Positions 54,168 to 61,030 of a stretch of DNA of 64,000 bases are shown in pieces (the stretch's first letter is position 1; every line of letters begins with the position of its first letter). A program made the translations under genes and the position numbers. Below the pieces are notes generated by a model. It had not been told where the DNA came from. It saw only the letters and a list, made by a program, of their open reading frames with translations, and ran no database searches. The DNA comes from Deltaproteobacteria bacterium (GTDB lineage Bacteria; Desulfobacterota; GWC2-55-46): contig JADLDY010000004.1 of assembly GCA_020846435.1 (NCBI GenBank), forward strand, positions 44,551-108,550. Reading direction: 5' to 3'.

Positions 54168-54475
54168 TCTGCCTTCACTTCAGGGCCCGTCAGGGGCTTC
54201 TCTTTATTTTAAGACCGTCAGCGAAAAAAAGACGCCAGAGTACTCTTCGGCAGTTTTCCGGCCCCCCTTGACAATGAATGTCAGGCAGGCCCTCACCTGT
54301 CCATTAACACATAAACCGGCGTTCATAAACAACTATCATACCAGATTTAACGGCTTTGCGGGCCCGTCTCAAAAGGAAACGCTCTGACTTGAAAGAACTT
54401 TCGCGGGCGGAAAACAGCGCGGGATGAAGTTTGACGGGGATAATTGAAACAAAAGAGGAATTTGGCGTATTTCAT
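54168..54475 (-). promoter_or_regulatory. upstream region of the receiver-kinase gene: dyad, hairpin with T run, -10-like box
   Basis: This stretch holds no convincing gene. Visible are a TATGAT-like -10 (54335-54340, no -35), a TGACA-N5-TGTCA dyad (54269-54283) matching the pil operators, and a weak hairpin GCC...GGC (54234-54251) followed on the minus strand by GTC and seven T (54224-54230) that could attenuate transcription. The operator role is inferred from the repeat only. Confidence 0.4.
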
Positions 54476-54504
54476 AAAAAAAGGGCCCCTTTCGGGGCCC
54501 TTTT
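54476..54504 (-). terminator. rho-independent terminator after the outer-membrane protein gene
   Basis: On the minus strand GGGCCCC-GAAA-GGGGCCC (54483-54500) is followed by seven T; it lies just past the stop of the beta-barrel gene. Confidence 0.92.
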
Positions 54505-54514
54505 GGGTCAATCC

Positions 54515-55252
54515 TCAGAAATCGGCCCTGAGCATGACAAAGGGGCCGCTTACCGATATGTCCACAAGGTCGTCGTCATAATCGACATGGACCCTCAGGA
54601 TCCTGTACCCTCCAGAGACGACGACGAACGGGGCAGGCTTGAAGTTGACACCGGCTTCAGCGTCAACGAGCCAGGCCGCGCTGCCAAGGCTCATTCCGGT
54701 TATCTCGCCGCCTACGCTCAAAAGGAACGGAAGGCCTGCCTGGCCCGCGATCCCGATGGTCGGCACAGGGGCCTTGATGTTCGCGGTCTCGTTCTTGCCG
54801 GTGGCAACGAGGCTCGCGTCGATGTCAAAGTACTTCACCTCGAAGATAACGCCGAGGCGGTTGTTCAGGACGTCTATTATGTCATATTCATAGCCGAGGC
54901 GGTGATAGGCGATGTCCATCTTGGTATTGACCACGTCAGTGCCGGTATACGTCACGCCGTTGAAAGTATAGCTCTGGGTGAGGTCCTTTGTCCCCTCCCA
55001 GCTCATGGGCATGTAACCGTAGCGGAGCCTGTGGCTGCCGAGCTCGACTGTCGCGCGGATATCAAAGAAGTTCTCGTTGTCGCCCACGCCGAGGTCGTCG
55101 ACGAGGTTTATAGTCGTGCCGGCCGCACCTGATTTTATTTCATCTTCCATCGTGGTGAGCCAGTATCTGCCTTCAAGGTCAACGATGGCGTGGGCGTTGG
55201 CCCCCACCAGAAGCGTTGCCGCGAAAACCAGTAGAGCAGCAAATTTTTTCAC
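54515..55252 (-). CDS. outer-membrane beta-barrel protein
   Basis: The 245-residue protein starts at GTG 55252, with GGAGG five bases upstream. It has a signal peptide (cleavage near 21, AHA) and alternating amphipathic strands throughout, and it ends in Phe (MLRADF), the usual outer-membrane insertion signal. No enzyme motif is visible. It is last in the CsgG/LPP20-like operon, which ends with a terminator. It could be a small porin or a structural barrel; the specific family is not recognised. Confidence 0.65.
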   Translation of the reverse strand: MKKFAALLVFAATLLVGANAHAIVDLEGRYWLTTMEDEIKSGAAGTTINLVDDLGVGDNENFFDIRATVELGSHRLRYGYMPMSWEGTKDLTQSYTFNGVTYTGTDVVNTKMDIAYHRLGYEYDIIDVLNNRLGVIFEVKYFDIDASLVATGKNETANIKAPVPTIGIAGQAGLPFLLSVGGEITGMSLGSAAWLVDAEAGVNFKPAPFVVVSGGYRILRVHVDYDDDLVDISVSGPFVMLRADF

Positions 55253-55285
55253 ACATTCCTCCCTGGAATTGAAATAACGGTCAGG

Positions 55286-56110
55286 CTAATCGAGAACGTA
55301 AACCACCCTGGCCGCCCCTAAAAAACTCGTATACCTGTTCGAGAAGAAGACTGCGCCAGCCTCTATGGGGCCGAGCTCGGCGTCCGTCGAGCCGGATACC
55401 CCTTTTGCCTTTACTATCAGCGCCTTCATAGAACCCCTTTTCGAAAGGATCGTCCTTGCCTGGGCCACGTCGTTCGCATAAGCCGCGCTCCCGTGCTCTG
55501 AAAGAGCCTTCTGGCCTGCCTTTGAAGGGTCGTAGATGACCTCTCCCTTATTCGTGAGCACCCTGTTCAGGAGGGCGGGCTTCAAGCCGAGCCCCCTCGC
55601 GTCGACTATCACCCCGTCATAACGGTCTGTCCTGGCGTTCATGTCGGTATCATACATCGGCGATTCAGGGAGGATACTTGAGAGCTCTGGAACAATGGCG
55701 GCAGCGACAGCCTCCATCGGGACCGAGAGGAACACTGACGCGCCTCCTGTGGCCATATCGTACTCTTCCCTGATGACAGTAGCCCCGTTTATAACCCCTT
55801 GAGCGCCCGCCTTAACGCTCTGTGATGAAGCCGAAGCATTAAGCACGGTCGTCTCTCCGGCGATTGTCACGGCGTCGAGTATCCTGGCTGCTTCCCTCAA
55901 CGCCTTGTTCCTGGCAGCCTTCAAGGCCATTATCCTTTTTTGCGCCTGCGTGAAGGCCCCCTCGGGCGAAGCTCCTTCGCCCCTGACAGTTATCGCGCCG
56001 CTCATGAACGCTTCATGCGGCCCCTGAGTCTCCTGAAAAGCGTCAGAAGCCAGAGAAGGCGATGCGGCAAAAAAGAGCAGCGCAACGAAAATGTATGCTT
56101 TTCTGATCAA
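55286..56110 (-). CDS. exported LPP20-like/FlgT-N-like envelope protein
   Basis: The 274-residue protein has a signal peptide (about 1-21, SLASDA) without a lipobox Cys. The segment GAITVRGEGASPEGAFTQAQKRIMALKAARNKALREAARIL resembles the LPP20 and FlgT N-terminal domain, in which a beta strand precedes a long helix that regulates or assembles envelope complexes. The C-terminal half (YDGVIVDARGLGLKPALLNRV) is also seen in LPP20-like proteins. It lies between the CsgG lipoprotein and the beta-barrel gene. Function unknown. Confidence 0.55.
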   Translation of the reverse strand: MIRKAYIFVALLFFAASPSLASDAFQETQGPHEAFMSGAITVRGEGASPEGAFTQAQKRIMALKAARNKALREAARILDAVTIAGETTVLNASASSQSVKAGAQGVINGATVIREEYDMATGGASVFLSVPMEAVAAAIVPELSSILPESPMYDTDMNARTDRYDGVIVDARGLGLKPALLNRVLTNKGEVIYDPSKAGQKALSEHGSAAYANDVAQARTILSKRGSMKALIVKAKGVSGSTDAELGPIEAGAVFFSNRYTSFLGAARVVYVLD

Positions 56111-56151
56111 TTCGGCGCCGCACCCTTCAAGGGGCTGTCCATGACAGACTC

Positions 56152-57120
56152 CTACCTTTTGACCTTTACCACATCTCCGGCCTTGAATCCTGTGCCAGAG
56201 GTCACTTCGGTCTCTGAAATCCTCTCGCCCTGGTGCTCCAGCAGCTTCACTTCCCCGATGAGCTTCTCCCTTTTTCCGATGACCCTGCCTGTGTCAGGGT
56301 CGACAAACTCGGCCCCTGTACTGTAAACCGACAGTATCGTGCCGGGCTCGACCCTGCTCCTCGTGCCCGCTCTTATGATCACGATATTCCTGTCGACCTC
56401 AAGTATCTTTCCGGTATATGGCATCTCATTAAGCTTCTCGACCATGCTTGTGAGGGCCTTGGCAAGCGCGTCGCGCAAGGCGCCGTCACGGAGGCCCGGG
56501 TCTGCGGTGGATTTTCCGCCGAGGCCAAGCAGGCCGCCGGTTATCTTGGTGTACTCTCCCATGCCTGAGTCAGAGACAAGAGATTTGCCTGTCGCTACGT
56601 CGACAAGGGAGTAGTCGACCTGCACCCTCGCGATGTGCTTTTTGCTCTTGCCTATGAGTATGTCGGTCGACTCCTCGACCTCGTGGTACGAGGTCACTGA
56701 ACCGGCTATCCGGAAGTCGACAGGGTCAAAGCCCTCGTCAGCCTTTTTCAGGCCGGTCTTCACAGCCCCTGACCGCTGGAGCTCTATGAGCCGCTGCTGC
56801 TCGTCAAGTTCGGCGTAGGTCAGGACTATCGGCTCAAGCCCGGCCTGCTTGACTATGGTGCGCATGATGTCGGTAGCCGCTTCTCCCACTCCGAGCGTCC
56901 TCGCCGGGGTCTTGTTCTCGAACTCGAGTATGGCTATGTTGTACTCTGGCCCCCTGTACCTCAAACCCGCCTCTTTGAGCTCCTTTGTCTGCTCTGTCCT
57001 GGTGATGTCCTCCTTGACTGCGCCGGTAGTCGTCGGCGTGCATCCGGAGAAGAACAGGCCAGCCGCAAGAGACACTGCCAGCAACGGCAAACTTTTGAAT
57101 CGCTTTGAAATGAAACTCAT
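56152..57120 (-). CDS. CsgG-like outer-membrane lipoprotein
   Basis: The 322-residue protein has a lipobox FFSGC (Cys near 26) and a CsgG-type domain (about 55-235; NIAILEFENKT, GVGEAATDIMRTIV, FRIAGSVTSYHEVE, VDYSLVDVATGKS). A C-terminal domain (about 240-322) resembles the FlgT C-terminal fold. CsgG family proteins form outer-membrane oligomers, some as export pores for curli. No curli subunit genes are present, so its cargo is unknown. The SD AAGGAGG is strong. It follows the terminator of the DUF799 gene. Confidence 0.82.
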   Translation of the reverse strand: MSFISKRFKSLPLLAVSLAAGLFFSGCTPTTTGAVKEDITRTEQTKELKEAGLRYRGPEYNIAILEFENKTPARTLGVGEAATDIMRTIVKQAGLEPIVLTYAELDEQQRLIELQRSGAVKTGLKKADEGFDPVDFRIAGSVTSYHEVEESTDILIGKSKKHIARVQVDYSLVDVATGKSLVSDSGMGEYTKITGGLLGLGGKSTADPGLRDGALRDALAKALTSMVEKLNEMPYTGKILEVDRNIVIIRAGTRSRVEPGTILSVYSTGAEFVDPDTGRVIGKREKLIGEVKLLEHQGERISETEVTSGTGFKAGDVVKVKR

Positions 57121-57239
57121 CTGGGCCTCCTTGTGAAAAGCGCTTTATCCTGCCGCTTGAATGGGTATGCCAGCCGCAATCCAGTCGCCTTGAGATTCGG
57201 GTCAGGGCTGGCAAACAAAAAAGATTTTTCCATACCATT

Positions 57240-57275
57240 AAAATTCTCCGTCATTTATGTATGGCGGAGAATTTT
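57240..57275. terminator. bidirectional-type hairpin terminator between DUF799 and CsgG genes
   Basis: AAAATTCTCC at 57240-57249 pairs with GGAGAATTTT at 57266-57275, giving T-rich arms on either strand. It lies just past the DUF799 gene. Confidence 0.6.
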
Positions 57276-57292
57276 GATTTATCCGACATGTG

Positions 57293-58054
57293 TCATTCGC
57301 GGCGTTTGAAGCCGGGGCCTGCCGGCAGGCCGCTCATGGCAAGGTCGAGCATCGTGTTCGACTCAAACCACAGGTGCACGCCAAAGGCCTTTGTCAGGAG
57401 AGTCTCGCCAAGGGATATCATGGCGGCCTCCTCTATCTTGTTCAGCGGCGCGGCCCTTATGATCTGCCAGTTCCCGATGCCCTCAACCTCTTCTAACCCC
57501 TTTATGGTGGCAAAGAGCTCGGCGTCCGTGTTCTCGCCGATCTCCTTGATAACGCTTACCCCGGCTCCTAGCTTGCCTCCCCCTGATATGACGCTCCTGA
57601 CGCCCTGAGCGCCTGTCCAGATCGTCTCGCCGGTCAGAGCGTCGACGAGCTTGAAGCCCGCCCTCACCTTCTTCACATTATAGAGGCCGGTCGTGATGTC
57701 GTCAAAATCAAGGACATACCCGTAGACTAAAGCGTCTACGCCGAGCGTCCTGCCGAGCTCGACAGCGTCTGTGAGTTCGAGCTGTGAGCCGAGTGTTATG
57801 CCCATCCTGTTGTAGAGGAGCTCATCCACTTCCTTGAGCGGCATCGCGCTGTAATGCATCCGCCCTATCCTCCTGTGGAACTCGTGCCTGAGGCTCTCGG
57901 CCCCGCCTACGTCGTTCGTCGCGTTGTAAAAGGGCAGGACAGCGACTGTGTAAAACGGGTTTGTGGCGTCAGGCGCGTACGTTGGCAGACGGGCCGCGCA
58001 TGATGAAAGTAGAAACGCGAGCGCTAAAAAAAGCAGTACCTTTCCCGCGTACAT
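57293..58054 (-). CDS. DUF799/GNA1162-family lipoprotein
   Basis: The 253-residue protein has the lipobox LLSSC (Cys near 19), then NPFYTVAVLPFYNATNDVGGAESLRHEFHRRI and GVDALVYGYVLDFDD, which match the DUF799 (GNA1162) family of outer-membrane lipoproteins. Genes for DUF799 and CsgG-like lipoproteins are often neighbours, as here. The C-terminus (SGLPAGPGF) is also family-typical. It starts 3 bases after a small upstream open reading frame. The role is unknown, possibly a periplasmic or outer-membrane assembly factor. Confidence 0.78.
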   Translation of the reverse strand: MYAGKVLLFLALAFLLSSCAARLPTYAPDATNPFYTVAVLPFYNATNDVGGAESLRHEFHRRIGRMHYSAMPLKEVDELLYNRMGITLGSQLELTDAVELGRTLGVDALVYGYVLDFDDITTGLYNVKKVRAGFKLVDALTGETIWTGAQGVRSVISGGGKLGAGVSVIKEIGENTDAELFATIKGLEEVEGIGNWQIIRAAPLNKIEEAAMISLGETLLTKAFGVHLWFESNTMLDLAMSGLPAGPGFKRRE

Positions 58055-58057
58055 CGG

Positions 58058-58270
58058 CTACCCTGCCAACTCGAACTCTATCGCGTTGGAGAAAAAGCCG
58101 GCGGCCCGGCAATTATCGCGCATCGGGACGGCGTCAGCCAGGGTTTGCGCGGACTCTGTCATGACAGTATCTTCATAAGAATAAAAAGCTGGAGGAAAAA
58201 GGGATACAGCGACGGGGGAGCCTGAGAAGCTTCGGGGACAATGCCCAGGGCAAAGGGCTCTTTTCTTCAT
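58058..58270 (-). CDS. small hypothetical protein upstream of DUF799 (70 aa)
   Basis: The frame starts at ATG 58270 with AAAGGAGG five bases upstream, about 40 bp after a plausible promoter, and stops 3 bases before the DUF799 start, as expected for translational coupling. The predicted 70-residue protein (MKKRALCPGHCPRS ... FELAG) has two Cys and no recognised family or clear membrane helix. A leader-peptide role is possible. The ribosome site is strong but the protein sequence is unconvincing. Confidence 0.42.
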   Translation of the reverse strand: MKKRALCPGHCPRSFSGSPVAVSLFPPAFYSYEDTVMTESAQTLADAVPMRDNCRAAGFFSNAIEFELAG

Positions 58271-58311
58271 GGACGCCTCCTTTACGCCGGCCTGCACGGG
58301 CTGCTTTTGAT

Positions 58312-58340
58312 TTTATAGCATATCCGCGGGGCAAAGTCCA
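58312..58340 (-). promoter_or_regulatory. possible promoter for the small ORF-DUF799 unit
   Basis: Reading leftwards, TGGACT (58335-58340) and TATAAA (58312-58317) are 17 bases apart. Confidence 0.45.
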
Positions 58341-58379
58341 TTTCCACCCCGGCGCTCCTGAAGCGGGAAGACTCTCCGG

Positions 58380-58838
58380 CTAACGGGGCAGAACAGGGCT
58401 GGTTGGACCGGCAGGCGCGCCAACGGCGTACCTTATGTACCCAGTCTGGTCGATGTACAAATACTTTGCCTTGGGGTTGGGCGCGAGCGGGGTGGCGAGG
58501 ATGTTCCAGAAAGGCTCTCCCGAGGATATGCCTGCGGCGAGATCCATCCTGTAATCGTTCTCTATCCTTGAGACAGCGCCTGTCGCCGGCTCTACAAAGC
58601 CTGTCGTCTCCAGGTCGTCGAAGCTTCCCGAGAACCCTCCGGCCGGGTCTGAGAACCTGTAAACCTCCTGCGCCTTCCTGACCTTGCCCATATAGGCCTG
58701 CACAGTCGTCTCCTTTGCCCTCTGGATGAAAGAGATATAGGACGGCACGGCAACCGCCACAAGGACGGCGACTATGGCGACGACTATGAGGAGCTCCACG
58801 AGAGTGAAGCCGCTGTCACGGCGGGCGGGCTTATTCAT
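58380..58838 (-). CDS. type IV pilin-like prepilin (minor or PulG-like)
   Basis: The 152-residue prepilin starts at ATG 58838, preceded by GGAG at five bases; longer frames run into the upstream gene. The short leader ends MNKPARRDSG and the mature helix starts FTLVELLIVVAIVAVLVAVAVPSYISF with Glu5. The C-terminal part (KYLYIDQTGYIRYAVGAPAG) differs from PilA. It is likely a minor pilin or pseudopilin. It overlaps no other pil gene and follows a membrane signalling protein. Confidence 0.85.
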   Translation of the reverse strand: MNKPARRDSGFTLVELLIVVAIVAVLVAVAVPSYISFIQRAKETTVQAYMGKVRKAQEVYRFSDPAGGFSGSFDDLETTGFVEPATGAVSRIENDYRMDLAAGISSGEPFWNILATPLAPNPKAKYLYIDQTGYIRYAVGAPAGPTSPVLPR

Positions 58839-58863
58839 TCCATCTCCGGTCATTATGTCCATG

Positions 58864-59451
58864 CTATCTGGCGCGGTACCTGTCACGGCTGTCCAGTTCA
58901 AAGATAAGGTCCTGGGCGAGCCTCTTGACATCAGAGGGGTACTCCGCGCCTTCGGCTTCCAGCATCGCCTTTATGGTCTCTATCTTTATCCTCGCGTCAT
59001 GGTAGAACTGCTCATCCCTCGTCTTGGCGACCTCGAGGTTCTCCGCGAGAGTGTTCAGGTAGCCTTCCATCTCCTTGAACTGGTCGTGCTTTCTGATCTT
59101 TATGCGAAGGCCGTAGTTGCCGGATATGAGCTCCTGGACCATCTTCTCGAACCTGTACATCGGGCCCACCAGCCTGTGGGAGGACAATATCGACTGCAGA
59201 GCGGCAAGGAGGGCGACTAACACCAAGCCGGGCCAGAAACTCTTGTGAAGATAGAGGACGACAGAGGAGATGAGCGCCTGCTCTTCCGGCGTCGTGGCCA
59301 TGCTCATATCCTGATAGAGCGGATAGAAGATGATGACGCCGAGTATGGCCGAATAGACCATTATGCTGACGAAAAAGGTAATGGCAAGCCTCAGCTGGTA
59401 AGCTGGCCTGATCATTATCTTTCTTCTCGTGAAGTTCCTTAAGTCGAACAT
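58864..59451 (-). CDS. two-helix membrane protein with HAMP-like region
   Basis: The 195-residue protein has two helices (about 22-44 and 68-90) around a small periplasmic loop, then a HAMP-like and coiled-coil region (HRLVGPMYRFEKMVQELISGNYGLRI, LNTLAENLEVAKTRDEQFYHDARIKIETIKAML). There is no kinase or methyl-accepting domain. It could signal to a partner or act as a scaffold. It lies 25 bases before the prepilin gene, so the pair is probably one transcript. Upstream is a structured leader. Confidence 0.6.
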   Translation of the reverse strand: MFDLRNFTRRKIMIRPAYQLRLAITFFVSIMVYSAILGVIIFYPLYQDMSMATTPEEQALISSVVLYLHKSFWPGLVLVALLAALQSILSSHRLVGPMYRFEKMVQELISGNYGLRIKIRKHDQFKEMEGYLNTLAENLEVAKTRDEQFYHDARIKIETIKAMLEAEGAEYPSDVKRLAQDLIFELDSRDRYRAR

Positions 59452-59485
59452 GCTTGCCGCTTCTCCTGGGATTGCCGTTTATTTT

Positions 59486-59572
59486 AAAAAAACAGGCGGC
59501 AGGCCGCCGCGTCCGGTCAGGCGACACGGCCACCCACCTCATACCATTCTGACGGACGCCGGGGCTGTGCCC
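59486..59572 (-). promoter_or_regulatory. structured leader/terminator region before the HAMP-like gene
   Basis: On the minus strand a short hairpin GGGC-ACA-GCCC (59562-59572), a longer stem GCGTCCGTCAG/CTGACCGGACGC (59549-59559 with 59509-59520) and a GC-rich hairpin GGCGG-CCTG-CCGCC (59495-59508) followed by TG and seven T (59486-59492) occur in that order. It may be a cis-regulatory leader with an attenuator, or simply the terminator of the M20 gene upstream. Confidence 0.5.
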
Positions 59573-59592
59573 TGAGACACAAAAACGTAAAA

Positions 59593-59621
59593 ATATTAAT
59601 ACAGTTCAGGGCGTTAATCAA
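59593..59621 (-). promoter_or_regulatory. promoter for the HAMP-like/prepilin unit
   Basis: Reading leftwards, TTGATT (59616-59621) and TAATAT (59593-59598) are 17 bases apart; the leader would be about 135 bases. Confidence 0.5.
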
Positions 59622-59662
59622 GTCGGGGTGGCTGGACGCAAGGGTGGGCTGAGAACCTTTTT

Positions 59663-60841
59663 TCAGTGTCTGTCTTCCAGAAAATCCTTCTTTAGAGCTT
59701 CGAGGGAAGCCCTGTTGAAAAGGAGCTCGATGGCCGTAAGACCCAGAGCGAAAACCCCTTCCATAAGGGCCCTGTGGCCGTCAGGCGTGACTGTCGCCTC
59801 GGCGAACTCTCTGGTATGTATGTTTATACCCTCCCTTATCGGCACGTGCGGGTGTATCGTAGGCATTATCTGCGAGACGTTGCCGATATCTGAAGAGCCT
59901 ACGTTCTTATCGGGCGGCTGGATGTCCTCCTTGAGGCCGAGAGACTTCAACACGCTCCTGTATACCTCGATGAAGGCCATGTTTATCTTCATCGGCGCGT
60001 TGAGGTCGCCTCCATTGGTTACTTCCAAAGAGCATCCGGTCGCGGCCGCCGCGCCTTTCGCGCAGTTTATGACGCGCTCTTTTATCGAGGCCAGCTCTTT
60101 CAAGTCGTTGGCCCTCACGTAGAAGCTTGCCGCGGCCCTCTCGGGTATTATGTTCGGCTTCCTGCCGCCATCGGTGATTATGCCGTGTATGCGCACGTCG
60201 CTCCTCGATTGCTGGCGCAAAAGCCCTATGGAATTAAAGAGCAGTATAACGGCGTCAAGGGCGTTTATGCCCTCCTCAGGATAGGCCGAGGCGTGGGACG
60301 CCTTGCCAAAGAAGGTGAAGTTCAACCTCTCGAGCCCGAGAAAGTGCTTCAAGACAGTGCGCCGGGATGAGCCGTGCACCATCATGGAAGCGTCTACGGC
60401 GTCGAATACGCCAGCCTTTATCATCTCAAGCTTGCCCTTGCCGAGCTCCTCGGCCGGAGTGCCGAGCACGAGGATCGTTCCCTCTCCCGGCTTCAAACGG
60501 CTTGAGAGCGTCCTGGCGAGAGCGATGCCAGCGCCGACAGAGGCCATGCCGGCCACGTTGTGGCCGCATCCGTGTCCTATGCCGGGCAGGGCGTCCATCT
60601 CGGCGAGCAAGGCTATCTTCGGGCTGCCATTGCCGAATGAGGCTTTGAAAGCCGTCTTCATTCCTGCGACGCCTGAGTCGATCGAGAAGCCAGCCTCCTT
60701 CAAAACCTCCTGCATCATGGCCGAGGTTCTCTCCTCCTCGAGCCCAAGCTCCGGCTTCCTGAAAAACTCGTCGCTCATGGCGGTCAGCCTGTTTTTAAGC
60801 CCTTCGGCCGTTGACAGGTACTTTTCCCTCAACTCCCTCAT
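59663..60841 (-). CDS. M20D-family amidohydrolase
   Basis: The 392-residue protein has the M20 metal-site motifs: GHGCGHNVAGMAS (about 96-108), the catalytic/ligand Glu pair in GTPAEELGKGKLEM, HGSSRRT, and a dimerisation insert with FYVRANDL. This subfamily cleaves amide bonds of N-acyl amino acids, aminobenzoyl-glutamate or peptides in the cytosol. ATG 60841 is preferred (GGGAG ten bases upstream); longer starts at 60859 and 60895 have no SD, and the latter lies in an inverted-repeat element. Substrate unknown. Confidence 0.88.
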   Translation of the reverse strand: MRELREKYLSTAEGLKNRLTAMSDEFFRKPELGLEEERTSAMMQEVLKEAGFSIDSGVAGMKTAFKASFGNGSPKIALLAEMDALPGIGHGCGHNVAGMASVGAGIALARTLSSRLKPGEGTILVLGTPAEELGKGKLEMIKAGVFDAVDASMMVHGSSRRTVLKHFLGLERLNFTFFGKASHASAYPEEGINALDAVILLFNSIGLLRQQSRSDVRIHGIITDGGRKPNIIPERAAASFYVRANDLKELASIKERVINCAKGAAAATGCSLEVTNGGDLNAPMKINMAFIEVYRSVLKSLGLKEDIQPPDKNVGSSDIGNVSQIMPTIHPHVPIREGINIHTREFAEATVTPDGHRALMEGVFALGLTAIELLFNRASLEALKKDFLEDRH

Positions 60842-60867
60842 AAAACAGTCATCTCCCATAATTTGTT

Positions 60868-60991
60868 CAGGCTGCTCAGAAAGCGTCATATGCAAGGCGT
60901 CAAGGAGCGAGGAATGAGGCGTACTTTATTATGTACGCCGCAAAGACGCGCGACGAGACAACGAAGCAGATGATGCTTTATCAGCAGCCTG
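60868..60991. repeat. 124-bp imperfect palindromic element with inverted ends
   Basis: Ends 60868-60887 and 60972-60991 are inverted repeats matching at 16 of 20 positions (CAGGCTGCT...AGCAGCCTG). The centre holds a perfect GGCGTAC...GTACGCC palindrome (60918-60939), and the arms between also pair partly. The whole element could fold as one long cruciform. It lies just upstream of the M20 gene and next to the sat terminator. REP- or MITE-like. Confidence 0.6.
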
Positions 60992-60993
60992 GT

Positions 60994-61024
60994 AAAAAAA
61001 ATGCCGCCCAGGAAAGGGGCGGCA
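60994..61024 (-). terminator. rho-independent terminator after sat
   Basis: On the minus strand TGCCGCCC-N7-GGGCGGCA (61002-61024) is followed by eight T, just after the sat stop. It ends the sulfate assimilation operon. Confidence 0.9.
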
Positions 61025-61030
61025 GCTTGA

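Noticed and set aside
54300..54450. Possible c-di-GMP-I (GEMM) riboswitch, because of a CGCAAAGCC followed by GGTATGATAG on the minus strand
   Set aside because: The preceding GGCAAACC-type element and the tetraloop-receptor stems of the consensus are missing, so only short words match.
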